From positions 1-9,276 of the forward strand of contig CAYSNW010000090.1 in the NCBI GenBank assembly GCA_964432415.1: 9,276 nucleotides of DNA. Direction: 5' to 3'. The notes below the pieces were generated by a model. That model did no database searches and was not told where the DNA came from. It saw only the letters and a list, made by a program, of their open reading frames with translations. Numbering within the stretch: position 1 is the stretch's first letter; the number at the start of each line of letters is the position of its first letter. Below are positions 1 to 5,811 of this stretch, piece after piece. A program made the translations under genes and the position numbers. The DNA is from JAFECT01 sp964432415. GTDB lineage: Bacteria > Pseudomonadota > Alphaproteobacteria > Caulobacterales > Caulobacteraceae.

Positions 1-266
1 GCGCCCGCCACGGCGGCGCCTTCGCCGGCGCCGGCTCCCGTTCCTGCGCCTGCGGCCGCGTCAGGCGCGGCGGCGGGATCGGCGGGGGCGGCCGGGTCCT
101 TCTTGGCGGGCTTTTTCTTCTGCTCGGCGGCGCCGGGGGTCTCGGCGAAGGCCGTGGCCTGTTTCAGAAACGCCGGCGCGCCCTCGAGACCCGCGACGGC
201 CTTCAGGGCCAGCACGCCCCCGATGGCGACCGCCAGCAGCGGCAGAAGACGCGGTACACGGCTCAT
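1..266 (-). CDS. MotE-like flagellar protein, N-terminal part (gene runs off the window)
   Basis: Reading leftward from an ATG at 266, an open frame of 88 codons runs to the window edge without a stop, so only the N-terminus is present. It begins with a short basic stretch (MSRVPR) and a hydrophobic segment at about residues 7-23, which could be a membrane anchor or uncleaved signal. A long low-complexity Ala/Pro/Lys/Gly-rich linker follows, with a KKKPAKK patch near residues 50-56. The ATG overlaps the TGA of the upstream gene (ATGA), so the two are probably translationally coupled. In Caulobacter-type clusters the gene at this position after fliM encodes a MotE/MgtE-N-like protein, which helps stabilise the motility apparatus in alphaproteobacteria. 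The diagnostic C-terminal part is outside the window, so the name rests on position and on the anchor-plus-linker layout. It could also be an unrelated membrane-anchored protein. Confidence 0.6.
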   Translation of the reverse strand, partial: MSRVPRLLPLLAVAIGGVLALKAVAGLEGAPAFLKQATAFAETPGAAEQKKKPAKKDPAAPADPAAAPDAAAGAGTGAGAGEGAAVAG

Positions 267-751
267 CTGAAGTCTCCGGAGCCCTCGAACAGATCCTCGT
301 CGAGGTTATGGGCGGCCGAACGGGCCGGCTTTACGGGGCGGTCCTGGGCAGGACGGGCGGGCTGGCGCTCGGGAAGGACGTGGGGCGCGACGCTCTCGGC
401 CAGGGCGCGCAGGCCCTCCAGGCCGGAGGCGGGGGCGGGGGGCGCCGGCTGCAAGGCCGGGCCCAGGCGTTCGGCGCGGGCCATCAGCCGCTCAAGTTCG
501 GTCTTGAGCTCGCGGGCCTTCAGGATGCGGTCGTGCAGTTCGTCGTGGGTCTCGTCGGCGACCTGCTTCAGTCCCTCCAGCCCGGCGCCGGCCTTGGCGG
601 CCGCCGCGTCCAGCGCCATCACCGCCTGGGCGAAGCCCGCCTGGCTGTCGCGCAGCGCCTTGAGCTTCTTCTCCAGCCGCACGCCATAGATCAGGGCCGC
701 GACCAGCAGGACCGCGAGCAGGATCTCCATGGAGAGGCCGACCATATCCAT
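263..751 (-). CDS. DUF6468-type single-pass membrane coiled-coil protein downstream of fliM
   Basis: A small protein of about 162 residues. It has one N-terminal hydrophobic segment (about residues 5-24, with the run ILLAVLLVAALIYGV), then a basic stretch and a long charged helical region to about residue 95 with heptad-like spacing, probably a coiled coil. A Pro/Ala-rich tail ends in an acidic LDEDLFEGSGDF motif. This layout and its place directly after fliM match the DUF6468 family of alphaproteobacterial flagellar clusters, whose role is not settled. The likely cellular position is the inner membrane with the coiled coil in the cytoplasm or periplasm; orientation cannot be read here. The ATG at 751 overlaps the last base of the fliM stop (TGATG), which suggests translational coupling. 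A GTG three bases upstream (754) is an equally possible start. Its own stop overlaps the next gene's ATG. Confidence 0.75.
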   Translation of the reverse strand: MDMVGLSMEILLAVLLVAALIYGVRLEKKLKALRDSQAGFAQAVMALDAAAAKAGAGLEGLKQVADETHDELHDRILKARELKTELERLMARAERLGPALQPAPPAPASGLEGLRALAESVAPHVLPERQPARPAQDRPVKPARSAAHNLDEDLFEGSGDFR

Positions 752-1833
752 CACTGATCCAGTACGGACTTGGCGCCGGCGATCTGCAGCGGCTGCTCGA
801 CCCTGACGGCGATGTGGTCGCCGCGCCGGCCCATGCGCCCGCGCGTCAGGCCGATGGCGCCGCAGCGCAGCTGCACCAGGCTGTCGGGGGTGGCGTTGAG
901 CATCAGGGTCTCGCCGACCTTCAGGTCCAGGACCTTGGACAGCGGCGTCTGCTGCTCGTCCAGGATGGCGGAGACCTCCACCTGGGTGGTCCAGAGTTCG
1001 GTGGCCAGGTGGCCTTCCCAGATGTTGTCGCGTCCGAACTTCTCGCCCATGAACTGCTGCAGCAGCATCTTGCGGATGGGCTCCAGCGTCGCATAGGGCA
1101 GCAAGAGCTCGATGCGCCCGCCGCGGTCTTCCATGTCGATGCGCAGCTTGACCAGGATGGCGGCGTTCGCCGGCCGGGCGATGGCGGCGAAGCGGGGGTT
1201 GGTCTCCAGCCGGTCCAGGTTGAAGTCCACCTGGGTCAGGGGCTCGAAGGCCGCCTTGGCGTCGGCCAGCACCACCTCGACCATCCGCTGCACCAGCACC
1301 CGCTCGATGGTGGTGTAGGGCCGTCCCTCGATGCGCAGCGCCGCGGTGCCGCGACGGCCGCCCAGCAGCACGTCCACGATCGAATAGATCAGGTTCGAAT
1401 CGACCGTCAGCAGGCCGTAGTTGTCCAGCTCCTCGGCCCGGAACACCGCCAGGATCGCCGGGAGCGGGATCGAGTTCAGGTAGTCGCCGAAACGGATGGA
1501 CGAGATGTTGTCCAGGCTGACTTCGACGTTGTCGGAGGTGAAGTTGCGCAAGGATGTCGTCATCAGCCGGACCAGCCGGTCGAAGACGATCTCGAGCATG
1601 GGCAGGCGCTCGTAGGAGACCAGCGCCGAATTGATGATGGCCCGGATGCCGGAGCGCTCGGCCCCCTCCTCGTCGGAGAGGTCGAAGCCCAGGAGGCTGT
1701 CGATTTCATCCTGGTTGAGGATGCGCTCGGAACCCCCGCCGCCCGGAAGCGCGCGCTCGTCGTCGCCGATCAGCGTCTGGCCGGGATCGACGAGGGCGTC
1801 TGCGGGATCGGTCTGTTCGACTTCGTCGGCCAT
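751..1833 (-). CDS. fliM: Flagellar motor switch protein FliM
   Basis: FliM forms the middle of the cytoplasmic C-ring, binds phosphorylated CheY-type regulators and contacts FliG to switch rotation. The 360-residue product has the CheY-binding peptide ILNQDEIDSLLGF at residues 38-50. The CheC-like middle domain (about 60-250) carries the FliG-contact loop (LLGGRRG, 156-162) followed by IEGRPYTTIE. A C-terminal FliN/SpoA-like domain occupies about 265-350 (TQVEVSAILDEQ, LKVGETLMLNA). The CheY-binding peptide is normally at the extreme N-terminus, but here about 37 acidic/Gly residues precede it. No ATG, GTG or TTG start is visible between the chosen ATG and the motif, so the extension looks genuine. 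The gene lies 19 nt after fliL and shares a TGATG junction with the next gene. No strong Shine-Dalgarno sequence precedes the ATG, so translation may depend on coupling to fliL. Confidence 0.97.
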   Translation of the reverse strand: MADEVEQTDPADALVDPGQTLIGDDERALPGGGGSERILNQDEIDSLLGFDLSDEEGAERSGIRAIINSALVSYERLPMLEIVFDRLVRLMTTSLRNFTSDNVEVSLDNISSIRFGDYLNSIPLPAILAVFRAEELDNYGLLTVDSNLIYSIVDVLLGGRRGTAALRIEGRPYTTIERVLVQRMVEVVLADAKAAFEPLTQVDFNLDRLETNPRFAAIARPANAAILVKLRIDMEDRGGRIELLLPYATLEPIRKMLLQQFMGEKFGRDNIWEGHLATELWTTQVEVSAILDEQQTPLSKVLDLKVGETLMLNATPDSLVQLRCGAIGLTRGRMGRRGDHIAVRVEQPLQIAGAKSVLDQ

Positions 1834-1852
1834 GGGGCGGGAACTGAACTCG

Positions 1853-2461
1853 CTACTGGATGAGCATTTCTTCGATATCGACGGCGTCGATCTTCGAAGG
1901 GGCCAGGATCAGGTTGGCGCGGCGCAGGATCTCCATGCGCAGCTGGAACGAGGCCTGGCTGCCGTTGAGGTCCTCGGGGCGCAGTTCGCGCAGGAAGGCG
2001 GTGAACATGTCCTTCATCCGCGGCGCCTGCTCCTCGAGCGCGTCGGCGGTGGCCGCGTCCTTCATCTCGAAGGTCAGCTTGAGCTTCAGGAACGACGGCT
2101 TGCCCTCGGCCGACTGCAGGTTCGCGGTCAGGTCGGGCAGGGTGTAGAAGGTCACGCCGTCGGGGCCCTCGCGGACCTGGCCCGCGCCCTTGGCGTCCTT
2201 CTTGTCGCCTTCCTTCTTCTCCTTCTTCTTCGGCTTCTCCTTGGCCGCGTCGGCCGGGGCCTTGGGGGCCAGCACGAAGAACCAGGCGCCCGCGCCGCCG
2301 CCGCCCAGCAGGATCACCCCCGCGGCGATGGCGATGATCAGGATCGGAAGCTTCTTCTTCGGCGGTACGCCCTCTTCGCCCTCGGCGCCTTCGGCCGGCG
2401 CGGGAGTCTCGGCGGCTTCTTCCCCGGCCTCCGGCTTCGGCTTTTTCTTGAAAAACAACAT
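1853..2461 (-). CDS. fliL: Flagellar basal body-associated protein FliL
   Basis: FliL is an inner-membrane protein next to the stator units that supports motor torque. The 202-residue product starts with a lysine-rich cytoplasmic tail (MLFFKKKPKP) and an acidic/Ala-rich stretch. One transmembrane helix spans about residues 39-64 (LPILIIAIAAGVILL then a Gly-rich turn and WFFVL). A very lysine-rich linker covers about 70-95 (KEKPKKKEKKEGDKK). The periplasmic FliL domain (about 100-200) includes FYTLPDLTANLQS, FLKLKLTFEM and the terminal VDIEEMLIQ. The charged linker is longer than in enteric FliL, as is common in this group. It is the first gene of the leftward operon fliL-fliM-DUF6468-MotE-like and faces flgF across a shared control region. 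An AAGG lies only 2 nt before the ATG, so the ribosome-binding site is poor. Confidence 0.95.
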   Translation of the reverse strand: MLFFKKKPKPEAGEEAAETPAPAEGAEGEEGVPPKKKLPILIIAIAAGVILLGGGGAGAWFFVLAPKAPADAAKEKPKKKEKKEGDKKDAKGAGQVREGPDGVTFYTLPDLTANLQSAEGKPSFLKLKLTFEMKDAATADALEEQAPRMKDMFTAFLRELRPEDLNGSQASFQLRMEILRRANLILAPSKIDAVDIEEMLIQ

Positions 2462-2515
2462 GGCCTTCGCCGTCGCCCCGCCCAGGAACCTTCGCAGGCA
2501 GGCAAGGTCGTCCCG

Positions 2516-2536
2516 GTTTGGTTAACGACTGGTTTG
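2516..2536 (-). promoter_or_regulatory. Candidate CtrA-type site upstream of fliL
   Basis: On the minus strand this stretch reads CAAA-N7-TTAACCAAAC, about 55-75 bp before the fliL ATG. The CtrA box of Caulobacter is TTAA-N7-TTAA(C). One half is perfect including the trailing C, and the other keeps only two of four bases. Early (class II) flagellar operons such as fliLM are known CtrA targets in Caulobacter, and the distance to the gene is suitable for a box overlapping the -35 region. No convincing -10 (GCTAnAwC-like) is visible downstream. This is a plausible but weak call made from a half-site, its position and family knowledge. Confidence 0.35.
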
Positions 2537-2550
2537 GAAAGGGCTTCCCG

Positions 2551-2568
2551 CGGGCATTTTTTGCCGGG
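2551..2568 (-). promoter_or_regulatory. ftr-like enhancer site for FlbD
   Basis: The minus strand reads CCCGGCAAAAAATGCCCG, which fits the Caulobacter ftr pattern (C-CGGC--AAA--GC-G, recalled from the literature) at all but the last fixed base. The same bases form an interrupted palindrome GGCA-T5-TGCC. ftr elements bind the NtrC-family activator FlbD and usually sit about 100 bp upstream of sigma-54 flagellar start sites. The centre here is about 97 bp upstream of the transcription start predicted from the -24/-12 element at 2631. It also lies about 100 bp before the fliL ATG, where FlbD could repress the early operon as it does at fliF. Confidence 0.65.
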
Positions 2569-2601
2569 TCAGCCAGGGCCCCTGCCCGGGAAATCTGTCC
2601 T

Positions 2602-2614
2602 TAAGCCTTTGATT
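2602..2614 (-). promoter_or_regulatory. IHF-binding consensus
   Basis: The minus strand reads AATCAAAGGCTTA, which matches the IHF consensus WATCAANNNNTTR at every fixed position. It lies between the ftr-like site and the sigma-54 promoter, centred about 49 bp upstream of the predicted flgF transcription start. That is where IHF bends DNA in known Caulobacter sigma-54 flagellar promoters to bring FlbD to the polymerase. Binding is inferred from the motif and its place. Confidence 0.65.
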
Positions 2615-2623
2615 TTGGCCGCG

Positions 2624-2631
2624 TTAACCAT
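2624..2631 (+). promoter_or_regulatory. CtrA-type half-site TTAACCAT overlapping the -24 element
   Basis: The octamer TTAACCAT is present, preceded by TTTT-N7, a degenerate first half of a TTAA-N7-TTAA box. TTAACCAT is the form of half-site seen repeatedly in CtrA-regulated promoters of Caulobacter. Its last base is the first T of the sigma-54 -24 TGG, so occupancy would compete with sigma-54 polymerase at flgF. Alternatively it serves the leftward fliL side from a distance, or has no function. Confidence 0.4.
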
Positions 2632-2646
2632 GGCGCGAAGGTTGCA
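2631..2646 (+). promoter_or_regulatory. Sigma-54 (-24/-12) promoter of the flgF operon
   Basis: The sequence TGGCGCG-AAGG-TTGCA matches the sigma-54 consensus TGGCACG-N4-TTGCA/T with one change (A to G). It has the required GG-N10-GC spacing (GG at 2632-2633, GC at 2644-2645). The predicted start of transcription is near 2657, giving a leader of about 28 nt before the flgF start codon. Rod and ring genes of Caulobacter are class III, sigma-54/FlbD-dependent, which agrees with the ftr-like and IHF sites upstream. Confidence 0.8.
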
Positions 2647-2684
2647 ACGTCGCAGCCGTGACTTCTTAATCGCCAAGGCCCCTC

Positions 2685-3422
2685 GTGGACAACGTCGCCT
2701 ACATCGCCCTTTCCCGCCAGACGACCCTGCAGCGGCAGATGGACATCACGGCCAACAACCTGGCCAATGTCGACACCGCCGGCTTCAAGGTCGAGCAGCT
2801 GTTGCTGGGGACCGAGGCGGGGGCGCCGGCCAGGAACGCCGGCATCCAGGCTCCGGCCCAGTTCGTGCTGGATTCCGGCGTCGGGCGCGACTTCGCCCAG
2901 GGCGACCTGCGCACCACGGGCCGGCCGCTCGACGTGGCCATCGAGGGCCAGGCCTTCTTCAAGGTCTCCACCGCGGCGGGCGAGCGCTACACCCGCGACG
3001 GCCGCTTCTCCACCGACGCCACCGGCCAGCTGACCACCGCCGACGGCCATCCGGTGCTGGACGATTCGGGCGGCCCGATCACGCTCGACCCGGTCAAGCC
3101 GGAGCCGACCATCTCGGCCGACGGCATCGTCAGCCAGGGTTCGGAACGCGTGGGCCGCATCGGCCTGGCCCGCTTCGACACCCTGTCGGTCCTGTCGAAG
3201 GACGGCTCAAACCTCTACGCCAACCTCTCCAACGCCGCCGCCCAGTCCGCGCCGGACGTGCGCATGCACCAGGGCATGCTGGAAGGCTCCAACGTCAAAC
3301 CCATCGTCGAAATCACCCAGCTGATCGAGGTCCAGCGCGCCTATGAGCGCATGGCGAAGATCGTCGACCAGCAGAACGAGCAATCCAAGAACACCATCGA
3401 CCGTCTGGGTCGGGTGAGCTGA
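2685..3422 (+). CDS. flgF: Flagellar basal-body rod protein FlgF
   Basis: FlgF is a component of the proximal rod that crosses the periplasm. The 245-residue product has the conserved N-terminus MDNVAYIALSRQ and the rod-family helix ITANNLANVDTAGFK (about 22-36). The central FlgE/F/G domain includes DVAIEGQAFFKV and GERYTRDGRF, and the C-terminal helix region carries GMLEGSNVKPIVEITQLIEVQRAYERM. The start is GTG; the family N-terminus begins exactly there, and an AAGG lies 6 nt upstream. It is the first gene of the rightward operon, about 28 nt from the predicted sigma-54 transcription start, and is followed 8 nt later by flgG. FlgF and FlgG are paralogs, and the position before flgG together with the N-terminal MDN motif favour FlgF. 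Confidence 0.96.
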   Translation: MDNVAYIALSRQTTLQRQMDITANNLANVDTAGFKVEQLLLGTEAGAPARNAGIQAPAQFVLDSGVGRDFAQGDLRTTGRPLDVAIEGQAFFKVSTAAGERYTRDGRFSTDATGQLTTADGHPVLDDSGGPITLDPVKPEPTISADGIVSQGSERVGRIGLARFDTLSVLSKDGSNLYANLSNAAAQSAPDVRMHQGMLEGSNVKPIVEITQLIEVQRAYERMAKIVDQQNEQSKNTIDRLGRVS

Positions 3423-3430
3423 GGTAGAGC

Positions 3431-4219
3431 ATGCGCGCCCTTCGTATCGCCGCCACCGGCATGGCTGCCCAGCAGCTGAACGTCGAAGTCATCTCCAACA
3501 ACATCGCCAACATGAACACCGTTGGCTTCAAGAAGCAGCGCGCCGAGTTCGAGGACCTGCTCTACGACAACGTCGAGCGCATGGGGGCCCAGTCGTCGGA
3601 CGCCGGCACCGTGGTGCCGACCGGGGTGCAGGTGGGGGGCGGCGTCAAGGCCGGCTCGGTCTACCGCATCACCACCCAGGGCAACCTGACCGCCACCGGC
3701 AACAAGCTGGACCTGGCCATCAATGGCAAGGGCTTCTTCCAGGTCCAGATGCCGTCGGGCGAGACCGCCTACACCCGCGCCGGCAACTTTTCGGTCAACG
3801 ACCAGGGCCAGCTGGTCACCAACGACGGCTATCTGGTGATCCCCCAGATCACCATCCCCCAGAACGCCACCGACATCATCATCTCCAAGACCGGCCAGGT
3901 GCAGGTCGCCATCGACGGCCAGGCCGCGCCCAACACGGTCGGCAATCTGGAGATCGCCAGCTTCTTCAACGAGGCGGGGCTGGAAGCTATCGGCGACAAC
4001 CTGTTCCTGCAGTCCGGCGCCTCGGGCGCGCCCAACGTCGCCGCCCCAGCCCAGCCGGGTCTCGGTTTCCTGCAGCAGGGCTACACCGAGGCGTCCAACG
4101 TCGACGCCGTCAGCGAAATCTCGGCCCTGATCGTGGCCCAGCGCGCCTACGAGATGAACTCCAAGGTCGTCTCGGCCGCCGACCAGATGCTGGCCACCAC
4201 CTCGCAGATCAAGGGCTGA
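3431..4219 (+). CDS. flgG: Flagellar distal rod protein FlgG
   Basis: FlgG builds the distal rod that passes through the P- and L-rings. The 262-residue product has the rod N-terminal helix (AATGMAAQQLNVEVISNNIA, then NMNTVGFKKQRAEFEDLLY). Its central domain carries LAINGKGFFQVQMP and YTRAGNFSVNDQGQLV, and the C-terminal helix carries EASNVDAVSEISALIVAQRA then YEMNSKVV. Length and motifs are typical of the family. GAGG lies 6 nt before the ATG, formed by the flgF stop region, so translation is likely coupled. The next gene, flgA, starts 8 nt after the stop. Confidence 0.98.
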   Translation: MRALRIAATGMAAQQLNVEVISNNIANMNTVGFKKQRAEFEDLLYDNVERMGAQSSDAGTVVPTGVQVGGGVKAGSVYRITTQGNLTATGNKLDLAINGKGFFQVQMPSGETAYTRAGNFSVNDQGQLVTNDGYLVIPQITIPQNATDIIISKTGQVQVAIDGQAAPNTVGNLEIASFFNEAGLEAIGDNLFLQSGASGAPNVAAPAQPGLGFLQQGYTEASNVDAVSEISALIVAQRAYEMNSKVVSAADQMLATTSQIKG

Positions 4220-4227
4220 GGCGGATC

Positions 4228-4989
4228 ATGCGCGCGTTCCTCACCGCCCTCGCCGCCTGCCTCTGTCTCACCGGCCCGGCGCTGGCCGGCACGCCGGTCG
4301 AACTCCGCTCCGAGCTGGTCTCGGGCGACGGCCGCATCACCCTCGGCGACCTGTTCGACGACGCCGGCCGCGCGGCCGGGGTCCCGGTGGGCGTCGCGCC
4401 CCAGGCGGGCGCCAGCGCCGTGCTGGACGCGGGCCAGGTCCAGCGCATCGCCCACGCCAACGGCCTGGACTGGGACAATCCTTCCGGCTTCCGCCGCCTG
4501 GTGGTCAAGGGCGGCGGCGGCTCGGCCCCGCGCGAGGCCTCCGCCCCGGTGCGCGGCGAAAAGACCGTCGAGGTCCTGACCTATTCCCGCAGCCTCGCCG
4601 CCGGCGAGATCGTCCAGCCCGAGGACGTGATCTGGGCCAAGGTCCAGGGCCATCTGGCGCCGCCCGACACGCCGCGCGACGCCGAACAGATCATCGGCCA
4701 GGCCGCCCGGCGTCCCCTGCGCGAAGGCGCGGCGGTGGCGGCCCATGACCTGACCCCGCCCCGGGTGATCGCCAAGGACGACCTGGTCCAGGTGATCTAC
4801 CGCGACGGCGCGGTCGAGCTGACCCTCCAGGGCAAGGCGCTCGGACCGGCGGCGGTGGGCGAGAGCTTCCAGGTGCTCAATCCCCAATCGAAGAAGATCA
4901 TTCAGGCGGTCGCCACCGGCCGGGGCACAGCACTGACCGGCCCCGAGGCCGGCGCCGTCCGCTCCTCCGGCCTCGCCTCCCTCCGCTAG
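4228..4989 (+). CDS. flgA: Flagellar P-ring assembly chaperone FlgA
   Basis: FlgA is a periplasmic chaperone needed for FlgI to polymerise into the P-ring. The 253-residue product starts with a clear Sec signal peptide (hydrophobic core about residues 4-18, probable cleavage after PALA at 21). The C-terminal half holds the SAF domain (about 110-180: VLTYSRSLAAGEIVQPEDV, RRPLREGAAV) and the ChapFlgA end with DDLVQVIYRDGAVELTLQGK and GESFQVLNPQSKKIIQA. It lies between flgG and flgH, as in related species. The leader tgaGGCGGATC gives a purine-rich ribosome site formed by the end of flgG. The P-ring gene flgI is not in this window. Confidence 0.93.
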   Translation: MRAFLTALAACLCLTGPALAGTPVELRSELVSGDGRITLGDLFDDAGRAAGVPVGVAPQAGASAVLDAGQVQRIAHANGLDWDNPSGFRRLVVKGGGGSAPREASAPVRGEKTVEVLTYSRSLAAGEIVQPEDVIWAKVQGHLAPPDTPRDAEQIIGQAARRPLREGAAVAAHDLTPPRVIAKDDLVQVIYRDGAVELTLQGKALGPAAVGESFQVLNPQSKKIIQAVATGRGTALTGPEAGAVRSSGLASLR

Positions 4990-5005
4990 TTCAAGGGTGT
5001 CTCAA

Positions 5006-5728
5006 ATGCGCGCGTATCTCGTCTGCGGCCTGGTTCTCGGTCTCGCCGCCTGCTCCTCGGTCAAGGAGACCCTCAAGGGTCCCCAGCTGGCCCCCATGGC
5101 CTATCCGGCCGGCCTGGTGCCCGTGCAGCAGACCCTGGTGAACCCGGCCACGGAGCCGACGCCCGCCTCGGCCAATTCGCTGTGGCGCACGGGGGCGCGG
5201 ACCTTCTTCAACGACCAGCGCGCCAGCAAGATCGGCGACATCCTGACTGTCTCGATCACCATCGACGACTCGGCCCAGATGTCGAACCAGACCACCCGCT
5301 CGCGCGCCAACTCCATGTCGGCGGGCATGCCCCACCTGTTCGGGCTGGAATCCAGTCTCGGCAAGGTCCTGCCGGGCGGCTTCGACCCCGCCAACATGAT
5401 CGGGATCAACGGCGCCAACTCCACCGACGGCAAGGGCGTGGTGGCCCGCTCGGAAAAGGTGCAGCTGACCATCGCCGCGGTGGTCACCGGCGTCCTGCCC
5501 AACGGCAACCTGGTCATCCAGGGCCGCCAGGAGGTCCGCGCCAACAACGAACTGCGCGAACTGACCGTCTCCGGCATCGTGCGGCCCGAGGACGTCTCGG
5601 CCGCCAACACCATCCGCCACACCCAGATCGCCGAGGCGCGCATCTCCTACGGCGGTCGCGGCGACCTCAGCCGCGAACAGAAGGCCCCCGCGGCCCAGGC
5701 CCTGGCGGAGCGCTTCTCGCCGTTCTGA
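5006..5728 (+). CDS. flgH: Flagellar L-ring protein FlgH (lipoprotein)
   Basis: FlgH forms the L-ring in the outer membrane. The 240-residue product begins with a lipoprotein signal peptide ending in the lipobox LAAC (Cys 16). It carries family motifs FFNDQRASKIGDILTVSI, an Asn/Ser-rich segment, RSEKVQLTIAAVVTGVLPNG, NLVIQGRQEVRANNELRELT and VSGIVRPEDVSAANTI, and ends with YGGRGDLSREQKAP. A GTG at 4997 would add three residues. The ATG at 5006 is preferred because AAGGG lies 8 nt before it and it gives a standard signal peptide. It is the last flagellar gene of the rightward group, 16 nt after flgA, and a hairpin starts directly after its stop codon. Confidence 0.97.
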   Translation: MRAYLVCGLVLGLAACSSVKETLKGPQLAPMAYPAGLVPVQQTLVNPATEPTPASANSLWRTGARTFFNDQRASKIGDILTVSITIDDSAQMSNQTTRSRANSMSAGMPHLFGLESSLGKVLPGGFDPANMIGINGANSTDGKGVVARSEKVQLTIAAVVTGVLPNGNLVIQGRQEVRANNELRELTVSGIVRPEDVSAANTIRHTQIAEARISYGGRGDLSREQKAPAAQALAERFSPF

Positions 5729-5762
5729 CACTGTTTGCGGGGTCATCCGGCCCCGGACAGTG
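5729..5762 (+). terminator. Stable hairpin directly after flgH
   Basis: Immediately after the flgH TGA, CACTGT (5729-5734) pairs with ACAGTG (5757-5762). Inside it, CGGGG (5738-5742) pairs with CCCCG (5751-5755), giving a strong two-step stem. No T tract follows, so it is not a textbook intrinsic terminator. It could still end or attenuate transcription, or protect the 3' end of the flagellar mRNA. It marks the probable end of the flgF-flgG-flgA-flgH unit. Confidence 0.45.
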
Positions 5763-5777
5763 AACCGAATCCCCATT

Positions 5778-5804
5778 CCCTGCGTTCAAGTAAGGAACGC
5801 GGGG
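5778..5804 (+). promoter_or_regulatory. RNA hairpin covering the ribosome-binding site of the next gene
   Basis: CCCTGCGTTC (5778-5787) and GAACGCGGGG (5795-5804) can form a 10-bp stem with one U-G wobble and a 7-base loop AAGTAAG. The AAGGA that looks like the Shine-Dalgarno sequence (5792-5796) straddles the loop and the 3' arm, so folding would partly hide it. This may tune translation of the gene starting at 5806/5812, or be part of a double hairpin with the stem at 5729. Function is inferred from base pairing only. Confidence 0.45.
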
Positions 5805-5811
5805 CGTGGCC

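Noticed and set aside
814..1863. Long plus-strand open frame opposite fliM
   Set aside because: It lies entirely antisense to a clear fliM. Its product is rich in His/Gln/Gly/Val runs typical of the reverse reading of GC-rich genes, with no recognisable domain.
1631..3346. 571-codon plus-strand open frame across fliL, the intergenic region and flgF
   Set aside because: It crosses the control region and overlaps two well-supported genes in other frames. Its composition (Arg/Gly/Pro-rich) is that of a shadow frame.
4997..5005. GTG at 4997 as the flgH start
   Set aside because: The ATG at 5006 has AAGGG at ideal spacing and gives a standard lipoprotein signal; the GTG overlaps that purine stretch.
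4147..5776. Long minus-strand open frames opposite flgA and flgH
   Set aside because: They mirror clear flagellar genes and show only shadow-frame composition.
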